Assembly (NCBI RefSeq): GCF_900496995.4
Contig: NC_044008.1
Coordinates: 7,573,276-7,637,275, forward strand
From: Aquila chrysaetos chrysaetos
Taxonomy: Eukaryota; Chordata; Aves; Accipitriformes; Accipitridae
Reading direction: 5' to 3'
Length of the DNA: 64,000 bases
The translations under genes were made by a program, and so were the position numbers. Positions 10,527 to 23,800 of the stretch are shown one piece after another. Below the pieces are notes generated by a model. That model was not told the origin of the DNA, ran no database searches, and saw nothing but the letters and a program-made list of their open reading frames with translations. Every line of letters starts with the position of its first letter. Position 1 is the stretch's first letter.

Positions 10527-13511
10527 CTGATGGAGAGCAGCACAGCTTTTCAGGTATGGGGGCAGGAATGCTTTTCCTCCAAATGAAGGTAAAGATCAGG
10601 TCACACGTGGCTGATCAACATGCTTCTGTACTCTGAAGTTCTGAACATTAAAAGGATGGTACAACCTGTGAGAGAAGCTTGTGCAGTGAAATTTATATAT
10701 ATAGCTTATGTCATCTTGTGATGTTGAGCTAAGGAGAATGGAACAATTCTGTAGGAGAAAGCCTTAGGGATCTTGGATACCACAACTGAATGGGCAGAGT
10801 TATAGCACATATTTTGTACTTGTATGTGACAAATTCTCCTGTCAACCTACTTCCATAAATAAGTGCTTCTCCAAATTGTCCTGTGGATGAAGATCCAAAT
10901 CACTGAGGGGAAAACACACTGAACAGATCAATAGTGGATTTAGAAATAAAAAGCTTGGTGACTTAGTATTTTACTCAATATTTTGCTTCAAACCTGAAAT
11001 AGAAACTATTCTAGAGCTGATTAATTCAAAACAAAGGCCTCAATAGCGTAAGATTTATGTTTCACTCTCAGCAGATGAATATTCTTAAAATGTACACAAG
11101 AAAAATACCTGATGTTTCTTGGGCCAAAGAAAATCTTCCTTCAGTGTATGTTTCATGTCATGCTATCAGTGAGACCTCACCTACTAATACCGGGAGAAAC
11201 AATCCCTTTTTTGCCCCTGTAATTAAAGTGAGGAGTTGCTTTTAATTCGCTGGTTGTCACTGTTGTTCTAATTATCTCTTATAGACTCTGGATTCTTGTT
11301 TTCTGTTAGCTTCAGCTCATGTTCTCTCACACAGCTTCATCCATAATTTGAGGTAACACAAGAGCTAACTGAAATCTGTTGTGAGGAGGTATTCATCAGC
11401 TTGGTTGCAACCTTCTTCATCAATTACAAGTACTCCCAGCAGATGCAATCTCTTATTGGCTTTTAATTGGTTCCTTGCGACAGTAGGATTTATGGGCTTT
11501 TTTCCCTGAATCCAATTTTATTACAGGAGCTTTGTGATAGTTATGGATTCTGCAATGATCTAAATCTGATGGAAACGCTACTAGGCCAAAATCAAACTAA
11601 TAGAATGATAATAGAGCTGATTTCATCTGAGGAGCATTAACCTTAATGAAAACACAGAAAATCAATGTGAAAGGCCAAAGGAGGAATTACTTGTGCATCC
11701 GTCATGTCAAAATTAATCATTTTAAGAGGCGTCAGAAAGAGAAGGGATCTTAGCACAGGAATACTAACAGGAAGACAGGGATTAGCTGAAGTAGGTCTTC
11801 ATAGAAAGATAAGATACTAGGTATAATAGTGCAAATCAGGAGGGACAAGGAACTGCAAAGAATAAAACCACAATACACTGAAACCTGTTCATACAACAGG
11901 GAGGATTATTTGTCTGTTGTTGTCACCATTAACTGCAGTCCAGAGGACAGATGTGCTATCACAATGGCCAGCAGATGCTCATTAGCACAGGTTTAAGAGT
12001 ACATCCCCTTTGTTTTCCCTTAGATGAAAGATAAGATAAAATGTATTTGTGTTTTAAAGTGACCAGATGCTATATGTCCATGAAATACTACTTGTCCCCA
12101 CATCACTGTCTTTAACAAACAACATTTCCTGGTGCAGTAGTTTGTTCCATGAGCAGAACCCTGATTTGATGTGGAACAGGAGCCAGAAGGATTTCATTCC
12201 ACTTCAGATTTAAAATCCAGACTGGGAAGGGGCCAGAACAGTCCCGTGGGGTGGGCGTCAGATTTGTGAGCAGGAAGGTTATCTCTGGATTTGCAGACTT
12301 CAGGTCACAGGAGCAAGCAAGCCAACATTACTCCAGTTAGATGGCGAGGAGGGGGACTTGGTGATGCTCTGTGATTAGCTTGGGTCACACTGGCAATTAG
12401 CAGCCAGAGGGAGGGAAAATATGAAAAATGCGGTGTCCCGATGCCTGCCCATGGATTTGCACCCATGCCAAGATGGGGCACAAGGTGTTTCCCTGCTTCC
12501 ATCGTGGACGAGCAGCAATACAGAGGAGCCTCCTTGGGCCCTCAGCACCCACACACTCCTCCCCAGCTCCTGGTGTTATTCATTGCTCCGTCTCCCCAGA
12601 AACACCTTCGCATGAGCACCATGCAGGCCAATGCATCCAGAATGAGTTAGCCCAGTATGCCCGGGCTAGGCATGTGGTTTTCAGGCGAAAACCTAAAAAC
12701 AAGAGAGTCTAACATGACACGCACTGGACAGCTTGGTTTACAACTATTCAGCACAGCATTTCAACTGCTCAGTGGAGCATTTCTCTTGATTTTTTTCCTG
12801 CCAGCTGCTGGAACTTCTTGATTCCTCCAGCTACCAGAGAATTTGTCCTCAGTTCATCTTGCCTCACCCAGTACTGGTACTGCTGGCCTTTAAATACCAG
12901 AGACATCCTCTCTTCCTTTGTGTATCATCTTGTAGGGTGGATTTAGTGCAAGAGCATTGGGATCTGAGCTCAAATCCTTCCGTTTCGAAGGCAATTTGGG
13001 GGCGATTTCTGCATATAATTGATGCAAGGAGAAAAGGGACTAGAGCAATGAGCTTGTACATATTCAGAAATACTCTTTTTCACAGAATCATAATTGCTTG
13101 TACCAAAGAAATACTGAACTGGACTACCAAATCCTGTCAACTGCACACAACAATACCTGAGTTTGAATTTGCTGGCTTAACACACCTGCTGTGATTATTT
13201 AGGTTATTCAGATGACTATGGCGCCTGCCATACCCACTCCCGGAGGCCACTCTGACCAGACACAGGCGGGTATGCACAACTAAGGCGAGCTCACCCAGGG
13301 CCAACCCAGAGCTGTGGGGACCCAGGCCTCACACCATAGGGCTACCCCAGAGGGCAGGCCGCGACCCCTCACGCAGCTCCACCGAGGCGTGTAACAACGC
13401 CGTGACGCCGTCATCTTCATACCCACCACCTCGCTCAGCGCTGCAGCTCTCCCCTACACCGCCATCGCCTCTCCCCCCCACCCCGGCCCAAACCCCATCG
13501 GGCACCCGCAT

Positions 13512-13529
13512 CCCCCCCCCCCCCCCCCG
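13512..13529. repeat. Poly(C) run in the MCM10 promoter
   Basis: An uninterrupted run of about 18 C just upstream of the YY1-like site. On the - strand it is a G run that could join G-quadruplex structure. Its length is error-prone in sequencing. Confidence 0.8.
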
Positions 13530-13588
13530 CCACAACCAAGATGGCGCCGGACGGCGCCGCCTGCTGCCAGGACTAACGATGCGGAGCT

Positions 13589-13598
13589 GCGCATGCGC
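13589..13598. promoter_or_regulatory. NRF-1-type palindrome
   Basis: GCGCATGCGC matches the core of the nuclear respiratory factor 1 consensus and lies about 70 bases before the end of MCM10 exon 1. Confidence 0.6.
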
Positions 13599-13628
13599 GG
13601 GGGGGCGGGGGGCGGGGCCGGGTTGAAG

Positions 13629-13638
13629 TTTTGGCGGG
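13629..13638 (+). promoter_or_regulatory. E2F-type site
   Basis: TTTTGGCGGG fits the E2F consensus (TTTSSCGS). It sits at or just before the likely MCM10 start site, consistent with G1/S-regulated expression. Binding is inferred, not shown. Confidence 0.6.
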
Positions 13639-13639
13639 T

Positions 13640-13661
13640 GCCGGCGAGCGCGCGGCCGGCG
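13640..13661 (+). other. MCM10: MCM10 exon 1 (non-coding), 3' end
   Basis: The CpG-rich sequence downstream of the E2F site ends at a consensus donor (GGCGG|GTGAGT, cut after 13661). There is no ATG in frame with MCM10, so the exon is read as 5' untranslated. The 5' end given is arbitrary. Confidence 0.55.
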
Positions 13662-13738
13662 GTGAGTGGGGCCGTGTGAGGGAAGGGCTGGGGGGAACGG
13701 GGGGGATCGGGGGTGCGGGAGCCCAGAAAGAGATCCCC

Positions 13739-13778
13739 GGGGGGGGGGGGGGGGGGGGGGGTGTGTGTGTGTGTGTGT
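13739..13778 (+). repeat. Poly(G) run followed by (GT)n
   Basis: About 23 consecutive G run directly into about nine GT units inside the CpG island, some 80 bases into MCM10 intron 1. The tract is G-quadruplex-capable and prone to length change. The exact G count may be an assembly estimate. Confidence 0.85.
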
Positions 13779-14814
13779 AGAGGCTGGGGTGAGGGATTGG
13801 AGACCCACGGGGAAGCCCTGGAGGAGGTCGGGGTTCCCCTGGGTGGGGGAATGCGGCCGAGCGGGGAGGGGAGCCGTGAGGGGAAGGAGGATCCCCTGGG
13901 CGGGGGGGGGGGGGAATCCCGGGGATCCACTGGGAGCGGGGATGGCGGTCCTGCGGCTGCTGTGGTCCGTGGGGAGAGTGGGAGGCGGCGGGCACGGCAC
14001 GGCCGAGCTCTGCCCGGCCTCCGGAGCCCGCGGCTGGCCGTTAGGAGCGAGGCAGGGGGAGATGCCGGGGTGACCCCCCGGGGCAGCGTGGTGGTCACTA
14101 GCCACGCCTGTCCTGTATGCTCTCGAGTTTTGTTTCGTTCTTCTCTGAAAATTAATATTCTGGAGCAAGAGAAAAGAGAGAACTGTTGGAAGTGGAGTTT
14201 ACGGGTGAAACAGAAGTCCCCGCAGCAGGAAAACCCGTAAGCGCAGAGTTAGAGTTTGGGTTTGTGAGTAATCCGTCCCCAGCGGATTTCTCTTCTTGTT
14301 ATCCAGTATTCCCTTGACCATTTATGTCCGCCTGTGCTAATTATTTTTCATGGATGTGTTTCCGTGGAGGAGCTGTGAGAAATGTGGAACATATGCTTTT
14401 AAGAATAAGAACTGTGTTGTGAGGAGACAGCGAAACCCTGCTACCTTCTTCCATTTTCAAATGAAGACTGAATCCTTTTCGGAAGATTTGCTTGAGTTAA
14501 ATGCTAATTATAATTATAGTGCAGGACTGATGAGATGGAAATGGTTATTACTAGGAGAACATGGTAGGCATTTCTTAAAAACTGTGTCTCTTAGGGCTTT
14601 TTTCTAAAAGTAATGCCCTTATGCTGCAGTGAGTTCAGCTTATCCCCACCAATGAATGTGGGGATTTTAAATTTAGTGGAGTCCTCATCTGCAGCTGCAA
14701 ACAAAAACAAGCTGGTTGTTTGCAAATCATCATATAAGGAGCCTGAACACAACATGTATTTCTAGTTGAGATATAGCCATTTTAACACTGTCAATGTTGT
14801 TCTTCCCATAACAG

Positions 14815-14867
14815 AGAATTTTTTTCCTTGAGGGGCTCTTGAAGAAATCCTGGTGGAATCATGGATG
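14815..14867 (+). CDS. MCM10: MCM10 exon 2: 5' UTR and start codon
   Basis: Begins after CCCATAACAG. Only the last seven bases (ATG GAT G, from 14861) are coding before a GTAAGG donor. This split-start arrangement fits the conserved Met-Asp start of the family. Confidence 0.85.
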
Positions 14868-17800
14868 GTAAGGGGGAAAGTACTCCTTTGCTTTCAGTAG
14901 GAAAGTTGTCTTCTGACTAATATGTTAGTTAATAAGTTCAAGTGTTCAGAAAGCTTGGTAAACCTTTTAGCAAAGGAAATTATGTTGCACTGACTTCACT
15001 TAAGGAGGTCTTTGAGGTTGCCCCTTGCCTTCATTGTTGTCACCTTTCTGTGAGGCTGCTCTGTCCCTTCCCTGGCTTTGTGTTTTCTTCAGCAGCAAAG
15101 GCTAAATAGATTTCTTATTTTGTTCTGAACTTCAGTTCTGCTTTGTCTGTCCCGTTCCTCTCCCTGTATTTTCTTTTTTCCATTATTTGTCCCTTTGGTC
15201 CATATTTCTTTACTCTGTATTCTCATCCTTGAGCAAACCATATCTGAGAATATGCTTTCTTGCCTGCCTTGCATCTTCCTCTTCACATTCCATTGGCAAA
15301 AGCCACATAGCTGTCTGTAGAGCTCCTGCCTACATCTTTGCAGGTCCCAAGGCTTTTCTTTGTAACAGCAGCTGTTGTGCAAGCAGCTGCATAGGAGGAA
15401 AAGGCAGCGCTAAGTAGTCTGCAAGTTTTCTGCCTACCAGCCAGCCTCGATTGCAAGCTGAGAGTGTCTGCAACCACATTGCTGTCCACATTGCAGGAGG
15501 CTGCTCTATCTTCCTTTAGCTGAAGCTGAAGTAGTTTTTTAAAAATGCCACTAGCTTCTCCAATTTATTTTCATTGTCATTAGCTTGCGATTAGAGTATC
15601 TTGGATGTTTTATTCCATGGCAGCTTTCCTCTAACTGGAAGGAAATAATGCTGAGTTTAATTTTTGACTTAGCTGATGATGACTTGGATCTGTTGGCCTC
15701 CCTCCTGGAAGAAAGCGAGACAACCGAGAAGAATTCTCCTGGGAAGGAAGATGCCTCAGAAGATGAGAGAGGAGAACCAGATGAATATGATGAGCTCTTC
15801 GATGCAGAAGACGATGCATCCTACACTGAGGAGGTTGATGCTGAGGACAGCATGATTGATGAGCAGAAGGAGAACCTGGCTATGCTGTTTGGAGATGTGG
15901 ATGACCTGCTGGAAGAGGAGGATGCAGAAGAAACTGTCCCCACTTCAGCTCCCAGTCAGGCAAAAGAGAAGACCAACCAAGAACTGCAAGGTTTCTGTAA
16001 CAGCATCTTTTATCTGATTTGTGATATATATCTTGTCTCTAGAGAGCTAATGGGCAGAAGGTAGGGTCTGCTGCTTCTCACTTTAGGATGGTGCCTGGAG
16101 GGGGAATACAGAAAGTCCTTGTGAAAGTTTCTAAGTCCAGTTTTCAGTGCTCAGTGGCCGAACTCACCAAACCTATTTTCCCCAAAGAAAGTCAGAGGAC
16201 TGAAGTAAGCCAGGGACACTAAACCAGCTCTGCTGAGCAGGGCAGAGAAGGTTGCCTATGTACCTGTGCCTTGTCTGATGAAAAGCAATGTTGTTTCAGT
16301 CTTCAGGGCTGTCATCCTGGCATCTTTCACCAGCACAGCATTCCCTTCCCCCTCAGGACTTGCTGGCAAGAGGTTCTGCCATACTGGTCAGTGTGGAAGC
16401 AGAGCTGGCCACTGAGCTTTCCTGTGTCCAGGCCAGATATTTGATTATATCGGAAGCATTTCTTTATGTTAAGGAGTGCAATCATCAGCCATTTAAATTG
16501 TCTTATGTTCAGTAGGAAAGATACATGCAACATGGCAAGGAACATACCATGGTCAAGTAAAATATTTATATGAGAGAAGTCAGCTCCAGGCTGTATGAAA
16601 AAGTGTCCCTTCACTGCGAGCTATGTAGACTCAAGTAAATCTGTATTGTGGCTCTAGTCTTTGTTTTCTAAGTTCCTATGATGTAGTAAAACTGCCAGAC
16701 TTCCAGGGATCTCATAAATCCCTGTTTGCAATGGCTTCCTGCTGTCTTCATTATTATCCTTTTTCTTCTCCTCTCTTTCCTAGCTGAGCTGAGAAAATTG
16801 CAAGAACAGATGAAGACATTACAGGAGCAGTTGCAAAAGACTGCTATTGGGCAACAATCCAGTTCAGGCCCTGAGAAGAAAACCCCTGGTAATGAGACTA
16901 ATTAAATGCTTTTATGATTTGTTGGCCTACCAACGTGCAATTTATAGGCAAGACTCCACATAATCCTAAAGTGGGCACTGAGTAGCAAGAAGGGATGGTG
17001 GTCTGGTGTATTCCCACACAGGTTGTTTCCTGCAGCTACAGATTAAATCAATGAGCTACAGTTTTGTTACCTACATCATGGGTTGATTCTACATGGGGCA
17101 GCTTTCATGACTGAAGTGCTCAAGAGTCTTCTGCTGGAAGTGTTCCTTCTTACTGGCAGATGTTGGTACACCCAGAAAATACAGCTGTGTTTGTTGCTGT
17201 AGCACATTGTGTGTAGTAACAAAATTATATTGGAAAATTGAAAAGCAAGGGGATGCTCCTACTTTCCACAGCTTTGTGATTTCAGTGACATCCAGAGTTT
17301 TAGGTCGTCATGGGGAAGAGTCACTGGGGCTTTTCCAGCTGTTGCATTTCAGATGCTGGCAACTTAGCTGAAGGGTTTCCATGTGGGACCCTGACTTGGG
17401 CTTGCTATTCAGGGAATTACTTATTTTGGAGGAGTTCTTAGTGTTTGAGCCCAGATCCTGAGATCTCTTAAATATTTTTTTTTGTTTTCTTGGCCAGGTA
17501 AATCTCCCTGTCTACCCTTAAAGGAAAGGAAAGTTCAGAAGCTGCAAGAGTCACCATGTTTCTCAGCCCAGCTGGGCAATCCTTTACCGCCAGCCAAACG
17601 AGGAATCCAGAAATCAAAAGCATCCTCAGCAGGTACCGTTCCCAGTCTGCCTTTCACTGAAACACACTGGGCTTTTGTCGAGTGCCTATCTAGTTCACAG
17701 CAGCAGTGTAGACACATCCAGGATAGTTTTACACTAGTCAGTGCACCAGTAGCAGTCTGGTCACAGCAGAATGGAGCTTATTACAGAGCTAATTACTGTA

Positions 17801-20800
17801 TTCTTTGCAATGGGTGCTATTATCTGTACTGCTATGATTAATTTGGACACTGTTAGCAGTCTAGCTTGCATCTGTGTATCCTACAATTTAGCTTGCCTGG
17901 AAAATGAGAGCTGCTCTGGGAAGCTCCTCAGCAGGCAGAACTCATTGCCTGAGTTACATGTGACTGATCTGGAGCTGTCAGTTAGTTCCTAGCTGACTGG
18001 GAGACCAGTCTGGACAGATAGGACAGTTTTACACCTTGTTCTCAAGTGTATTATATAGACTCCTGTTTCTGGTCAGGTGCAAGTTAGTGTTGGTTTTATG
18101 TGAAAGTTTTCTTTCATTATCAAGATTTTTTTCTTGCCTTTTTTTCCTGCTAAAGAGAACAAGACTCCTCCTCCACAGCAAGTCCTCAGTCTGGCATTCC
18201 AGCCTCTCAAGTCTGCTGCAGGGAACACACCCAATAAGGTGACCAGAGAGAAGACTCCTCACATGCCTAGATGCCCCAGTGCAACAACTCAGCCAGTGTC
18301 TGTGGAAACCTTCTCGGGACTGAGATTAAGGTCAGCAGCCCAGCACTGAGCTCTGTCTGAGGTCATCACCCTCCAGTAATGAGACAGAAAGCACAATCTG
18401 TCCAGTGTCCTGTGATGCTAGTCACACAAGTAGTGAGCAGGGGACTGGATTTCTGATTTGCTATATATACATCATTTAACCATGTCAGATAGTCAATTGT
18501 CATTAAGGGATGTAACACAAAGCCACAGCATTGGCTGTTTGATTGGTAAATAGGTAACATTGACTTTTGGCTTATTACACTTCTATTTTCATTTTTGCTC
18601 TTTTCTAACAAAAAAAGCTATCATTTTATTAGCACTGCCTTCTCTGGGATGTTCTCAGTGGTGAAGGAGGGAAGCAGTGGCCATGTGCAAAGCCCGATTG
18701 TGCTCCAGTTGAGCAGATTTTGCTCCACACCGAGAAGCCTCGGGAGACACTCGTGATCCCCATACTCGATGTGGCCACAAGAGGTCTCTGAATACTCACG
18801 GTGTCTTTCCTCACCAGAAACCATGCTGGATTTCCAAACCTTGCTCAGACACTCATGATATTCAGTCCTTCCTGAAATGAGCAGAGTTAATGCAGGCTCA
18901 GGGCTAAGTTGCAGTGCAGCTATTCAGACAAAAACCCAGCATGATCAGTAGCTTTCTGATATTCGTACCATGTCCTGAGGGGTTTTGTTTCAAGTGAACT
19001 CAGGGTGAAACAAGGCACAGAGGTATTTTGCAGCAAGACATAGTCTCCCCAGGAGGATGCTGGATGGTTCTGATTGTCCATTTATGCCAATGGATGTGTT
19101 CTCTTTTACATGCTTTTGCTTGATCTAGAAAACCCCGGGTGTCTTCGGCTGAAATGGACAGGAAAATGGCTAACCGGAAGCTCATCCGACTGTCCCAGCT
19201 GAAGAGCAAACTTGCTGCAGAAAATCTGGAGGAAATAGACTGGGTGACATTTGGAGTCATAGTGAAGAAGGTCACTCCTCAGAGCGCAAATAATGTAAGT
19301 AACTTTGTTGTATCCATTGCTCAGTTCAAGTGAAATGCTGGTTGTCTTTCCTGAGAAACTAATTAGGTCTTCAACTTAATCAGCCAACTCCATGTAGTTA
19401 ATGAAAAGCTACTATGTTAACGATCTTGACTCATTTTGTTTCATGCAGTAGTGCTGCTTTTGGTGCTCAGGGTAAGTCCTTAGCTTATCTGGTGCAACTG
19501 TCCCAGACAGTGGCATTGGCTAATGTAACCATATCATCAATCTGTCTTAAATTTGTTCATCCACTGTTACATGTTAAATGCCAGTGTGAAAAAAAGGACT
19601 GTGACTCTCAGTCTTTCTAGACAGCCCTCTTGTTTTAAATGTGCCAACACATTCTGCTTCTATCATTTCCCTAGAGGCCATTCTGTCCTAGATGATGTAC
19701 ATGTCCTATAGAAAGTAACTGATGATACAGAGGTCTGGATATGCCTTGGTTTTGTTTGTTCAGTGGGGTAAAAACCTTTTTATTCAGCAAGCAAGAGCGC
19801 TGTCCAGCTTTAATATCAGGAAGATTGGTGGTTGCAGTATTATTGTGCTATTTTGGCCTTTAAGAATCCCAGAATTGGCTGTGTGGCATGGTTGGAGATA
19901 TTGTATCTAACCTCTACTGAGGTTACAAATTGTGCTTTTCTAAATCAGGAAACCGAAGGGGGGGGGCAAAAATCAGATTAACTCTTTAAACACAACAGCA
20001 AGAGGGGATGCAGTCAGTGTCCCTGTACTGAGAGCTGAAAAGGAAGTGAATGTCTGTTCCAGGGCAGAACCTTCAGTATCTGGCGGCTGAACGACCTACG
20101 GGATCTCAATCAGTGTGTCTCACTCTTCTTGTTTGGTGATGTCCACAAAGAACACTGGAAAACAGACCAAGGCACAGTCATTGGGCTGCTCAATGCTAAT
20201 CCTATGAAACCTAAAGAAGGCTCAGATGAGGTGAGAGGATTTTTCACCTGCCCATCACCTGTAGATAAAAACCCATAGCTGAACTTTTTTATATCTGCTT
20301 GAGATTTGGCTTTATAACACATGTTAAGGCTGAAATTACAGCAGTCTGCCTAAACAGTTTGAATTGCATTCAGGTATTTGTGTGGTGTGTATTTGCTCCT
20401 AGCCTTCTGTAAGACTGAACTTCAAGAAGTCCTATTAAGCATCTAAAATTGGAGTTTATTCAAGTGTTTAATATGCTCTCAGTAGCAGTCAGCTCTTCCA
20501 CAGATGTAGGGAGTGTATTTTCATTTCAGTTTATTCAGCTACTTCAGTGCACTGCCTATTTCAGCCTAGAGGTCTCTCAAAGCTGAAAAAGGTGGGGAAG
20601 CTCATTTCTCTTCTAATTTCAGCATGAGATGTGATTGCAAAATGTTTCCTGGTTCCAAAATCATGACTGAGAAGAAGCAGTATTTGATTTATTAAACAAA
20701 CGATGTATTATGTATAGTGAGTTGATACGTAGTAGTTCCCTTGTTTAGTCAATTACTTGTAAATGCAGAGCATGATTAATTACTTTTCTGTACGTATCAA

Positions 20801-23800
20801 AACATTTAAGGTGGCTTCATTTTGCTAATGAATTAATTTTTTTTAATATCTTTTTAATTGCACTGGAATGGAAACCATTTTTACTGACTTCTGTCAAGGG
20901 GAATTTCAATCTAGTAGCTGGTGATGTAGTGTTTTGCATTTTAAATTCTCCAAATGGAAAAATTTAGAATCTCATTAATGGTCTATTAAGATATATAATT
21001 GCTTAAATTAACACGAATAAGCAGTAGAAAGTCCTGTTGGTGAGTAGAAAGGCATACCAGATTTAATGTAAGGGCTGTATTTAACTCTTAGGAATGGCTC
21101 TTAGCTAAAATGTACACATTTAGAACTACATTAAAACTGACTTCTCAAAGTGCTTCTTACCTACAGACACAATTCCTAGTATCTTTGGTTGTGTGAAGTA
21201 GACACTCTTCTTGTACAGGAGTCAGTTTTGATTCGACCTAGACATATAGAGAGGGACAGAGCTCTAGTACACCTCCTCTTCACATCCACTGCCGAATGTG
21301 GTTGCCATGATGGTGTCAGAGCCAAGTGGTTGTACTCAATCTGAACAGGATATGTGGCTTGCTTAAACCAGGCCTGCATTTTAAAACTGCATTGTTAATA
21401 TTAGAGGTACTAAACTGGACCAGAGCCAAACCAGTGAGATCCAGAAAGAAGCCCATCCAGTCCAGCTCAAGGCATGTTCTGATTTCTTTCTAGGTGTGTT
21501 TGTCTGTTGACCATCCCCAGAAGATCCTCCTCATGGGTGAAGCTCTGGACATGGGCACCTGCAAAGCCAGGAAGAAGAACGGTGATCCTTGTGCACAGAT
21601 TGTGAACCTGGTCTGTATCTCAGTAGTTAGGACATCCTTAAGCTGTTGGTAAAAATCTGGCTGCTGATTTTGTACTGATGCTCTGACTTGTTTCTGGATC
21701 TTGACTTGTTACTAACTAAAGTGGGTGGAGAAACTGATAAATGAAACCCAGAGTTGTTGTGTTTGTGATGGCACTGTAGCAGCAGTACTGGTAGTTCCCT
21801 AAATGCAAAGCTGGTGCTGCAGTGAAAAGAGATGGTCTTGACCCATGACTGCCACCGTCTCCACACCCTTTCATTCTCCTTTGTGCCTGTGCAAGCTTCC
21901 ATGCACTGCACTAGAGAACTCATCCAAAGTAAAACAATAGGAGGTTTTTCTTGGGAATGGTTGTGTTTTTCAGACATGGCTTTAACCCACTGAGTTCCCT
22001 GGTCCAGCGTGCCTGCAAGCTGCCAGAATATTTATACCTGAATGTGGTGCACTGGACATGAGAGGAAAAAGGTGTTAGGATCTTCTTGTAGAGACAGTAC
22101 TGACTTGTACTAGTTTAAAGGACTGGAGGACTATGTCACTTCATGGCTATGGTGATGTTAAGATACCTGAAAGGAACCCTAAGTTGGAAGGGTTATAGTT
22201 AGTAGGGTAGCACTTAGAAGAAGGAGAGAAAATGAAGGAATGAAGAACTGGGAGGAACTCAGTTCCTGTGGAACTCACTCCCACTCAGCTGTGTGGAGTG
22301 GGAGGAAGACAAATACAGAAGATACCTGTAGCAAAACAAGGCTGTGATTGCAGACCCACTCCAGAAGGTGCCTGTGCCACAGAGCTCTCAGTGAGATGTT
22401 CCAGTGCCACCTGGAACAAACTGTAGATGGAGGCTGTCTGGCAGAAGAACCTCATGAAGGAATCAACTGTCTGTTTAATTAGTGGCAACAAATGTTTCAT
22501 TGTGGGGTAATTGTAGTTATACAAAGCTGGGGCAGATGAATATCAACAAGAATGGAGGTATTTTTTTGGTAAAAAGTTAAAGAACACCCTTGAGTGAGTG
22601 TGTTTATGGCACTGCTGTCTGACTGGCAGACTCACTATCTTCAGTTCTAAATTCCCTCCAACTGACACTGAAAACTGATGAATTAATTTGAAATGAGTGC
22701 ATGAAATATCTTGCTCTGTGTTAGTTTTCCTTCGTGTTCATACTAGTAAGAAAATTACATACAATCTGGGCAAGAGGACCTGGGACATCAGTTGACTTGA
22801 GCCAAGGAATAGCCTTAAAATTCCTTGACGCACAGGTTTTTTTCTAGTGATTAGTATGGGCAGGTTTAGTTCTGCTTTTCATTGCTGGAGTATGGGCATA
22901 TGTTTGCTGAGTTGGTTAAATGCTGGAGTACTACAATAGAGATGCTACTTCAGTTTAGAAGGATGCATGTGGGTGAGAGGAATGAAGTAAATTGTAATTG
23001 CTAGTGTTCTGCAACAGGCTTCTCCCATTTCTTTTCAGAACGACTGTGAATATTGTCAGTATCACATACAATCCCAGTACAAGAAGCTCAGCTCGAAGCG
23101 AGCAGATCTGCAGTCCACCTTCTCTGGTGGTCGCATTCCCAAAAAAGTTGGTCGGAAAAATCCCAGTTTGAAGGAGAGGCTGTGTCAGGATGGGTTTTAC
23201 TATGGAGGTGTCTCTTCAGCAGCATATGCAGCCTCAGTGTAAGATAAACCACTTATTTCCATTGCATTTGAAAAGAATTTCCCTCCCATATACCAGTGAG
23301 CCTGAAGCTATCTCTAAGGGGGCCTATTTAGTTAGAGATCCCTTTGACTTAACTACATTCACCAAATAGGAATAAGTGCCCCACCTTTGGTGTAATCGTC
23401 CTGGCACCATGGCCAGAGCTGCTATTTGATAGGAAAATTTTGACAGCACTAAGATGTGGTAAGGGGTGTTTTTACCTCTAAGTTAATACTGTGTTGTGAA
23501 GACAGTAGTACACCTTGTGTATTATTAAGTGACCAAGATCACTAGATCAGTATGCATCTCATAACTAGCATGAAGGGGCCAAGGTCCTTCATTCAAATCC
23601 TCCTGAAGACAGCTGTGGAAAGACTTGAGTCACAGCTGGATCAAGCCCTGTGCTTGCACATGGCTTTCATTCCCTTACCAATGCCCTCTGATAACTGGTG
23701 TGATGCCACAGTAATGAAGCAATTCCAGCCTCCTCTCCATCCCTGGAGCGAACTGTAAGCGAAGCTTAGCCATTACTTACGTTTAGTTTTCTGTCAATGC

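Larger units (their letters stand above)
7976..13330. other. Intergenic region between OPTN and MCM10
   Basis: No recognised protein gene. The many short open frames show no family resemblance. Two - strand segments (8828-8985 and 10370-10526) have exon-like signals and are listed separately. An AT-rich stretch near 11270-11760, with TAATTG- and ATTAATCA-type motifs, looks like a possible conserved non-coding element. No CR1-type repeat was recognised. Confidence 0.5.
13330..14090. promoter_or_regulatory. MCM10 CpG-island promoter
   Basis: A sharply GC- and CpG-rich block surrounding the first MCM10 exon. It contains, in order, a YY1-like site (AAGATGGCGCC, 13538-13548), a perfect palindromic NRF-1-type site (GCGCATGCGC, 13589-13598), overlapping GC boxes (about 13600-13620) and an E2F-type site (TTTTGGCGGG, 13629-13638). 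No TATA box is seen. E2F input is expected for an S-phase replication gene. The exact start site cannot be read from sequence. Confidence 0.75.

Noticed and set aside
12859-13194. 111-codon + strand open frame upstream of MCM10
   Set aside because: No recognisable domain, no promoter of its own and no conserved motif.
13329-14240. Long proline/glycine-rich open frames on both strands
   Set aside because: They are stop-poor only because of the CpG-island composition and low-complexity runs, and they overlap the MCM10 promoter.
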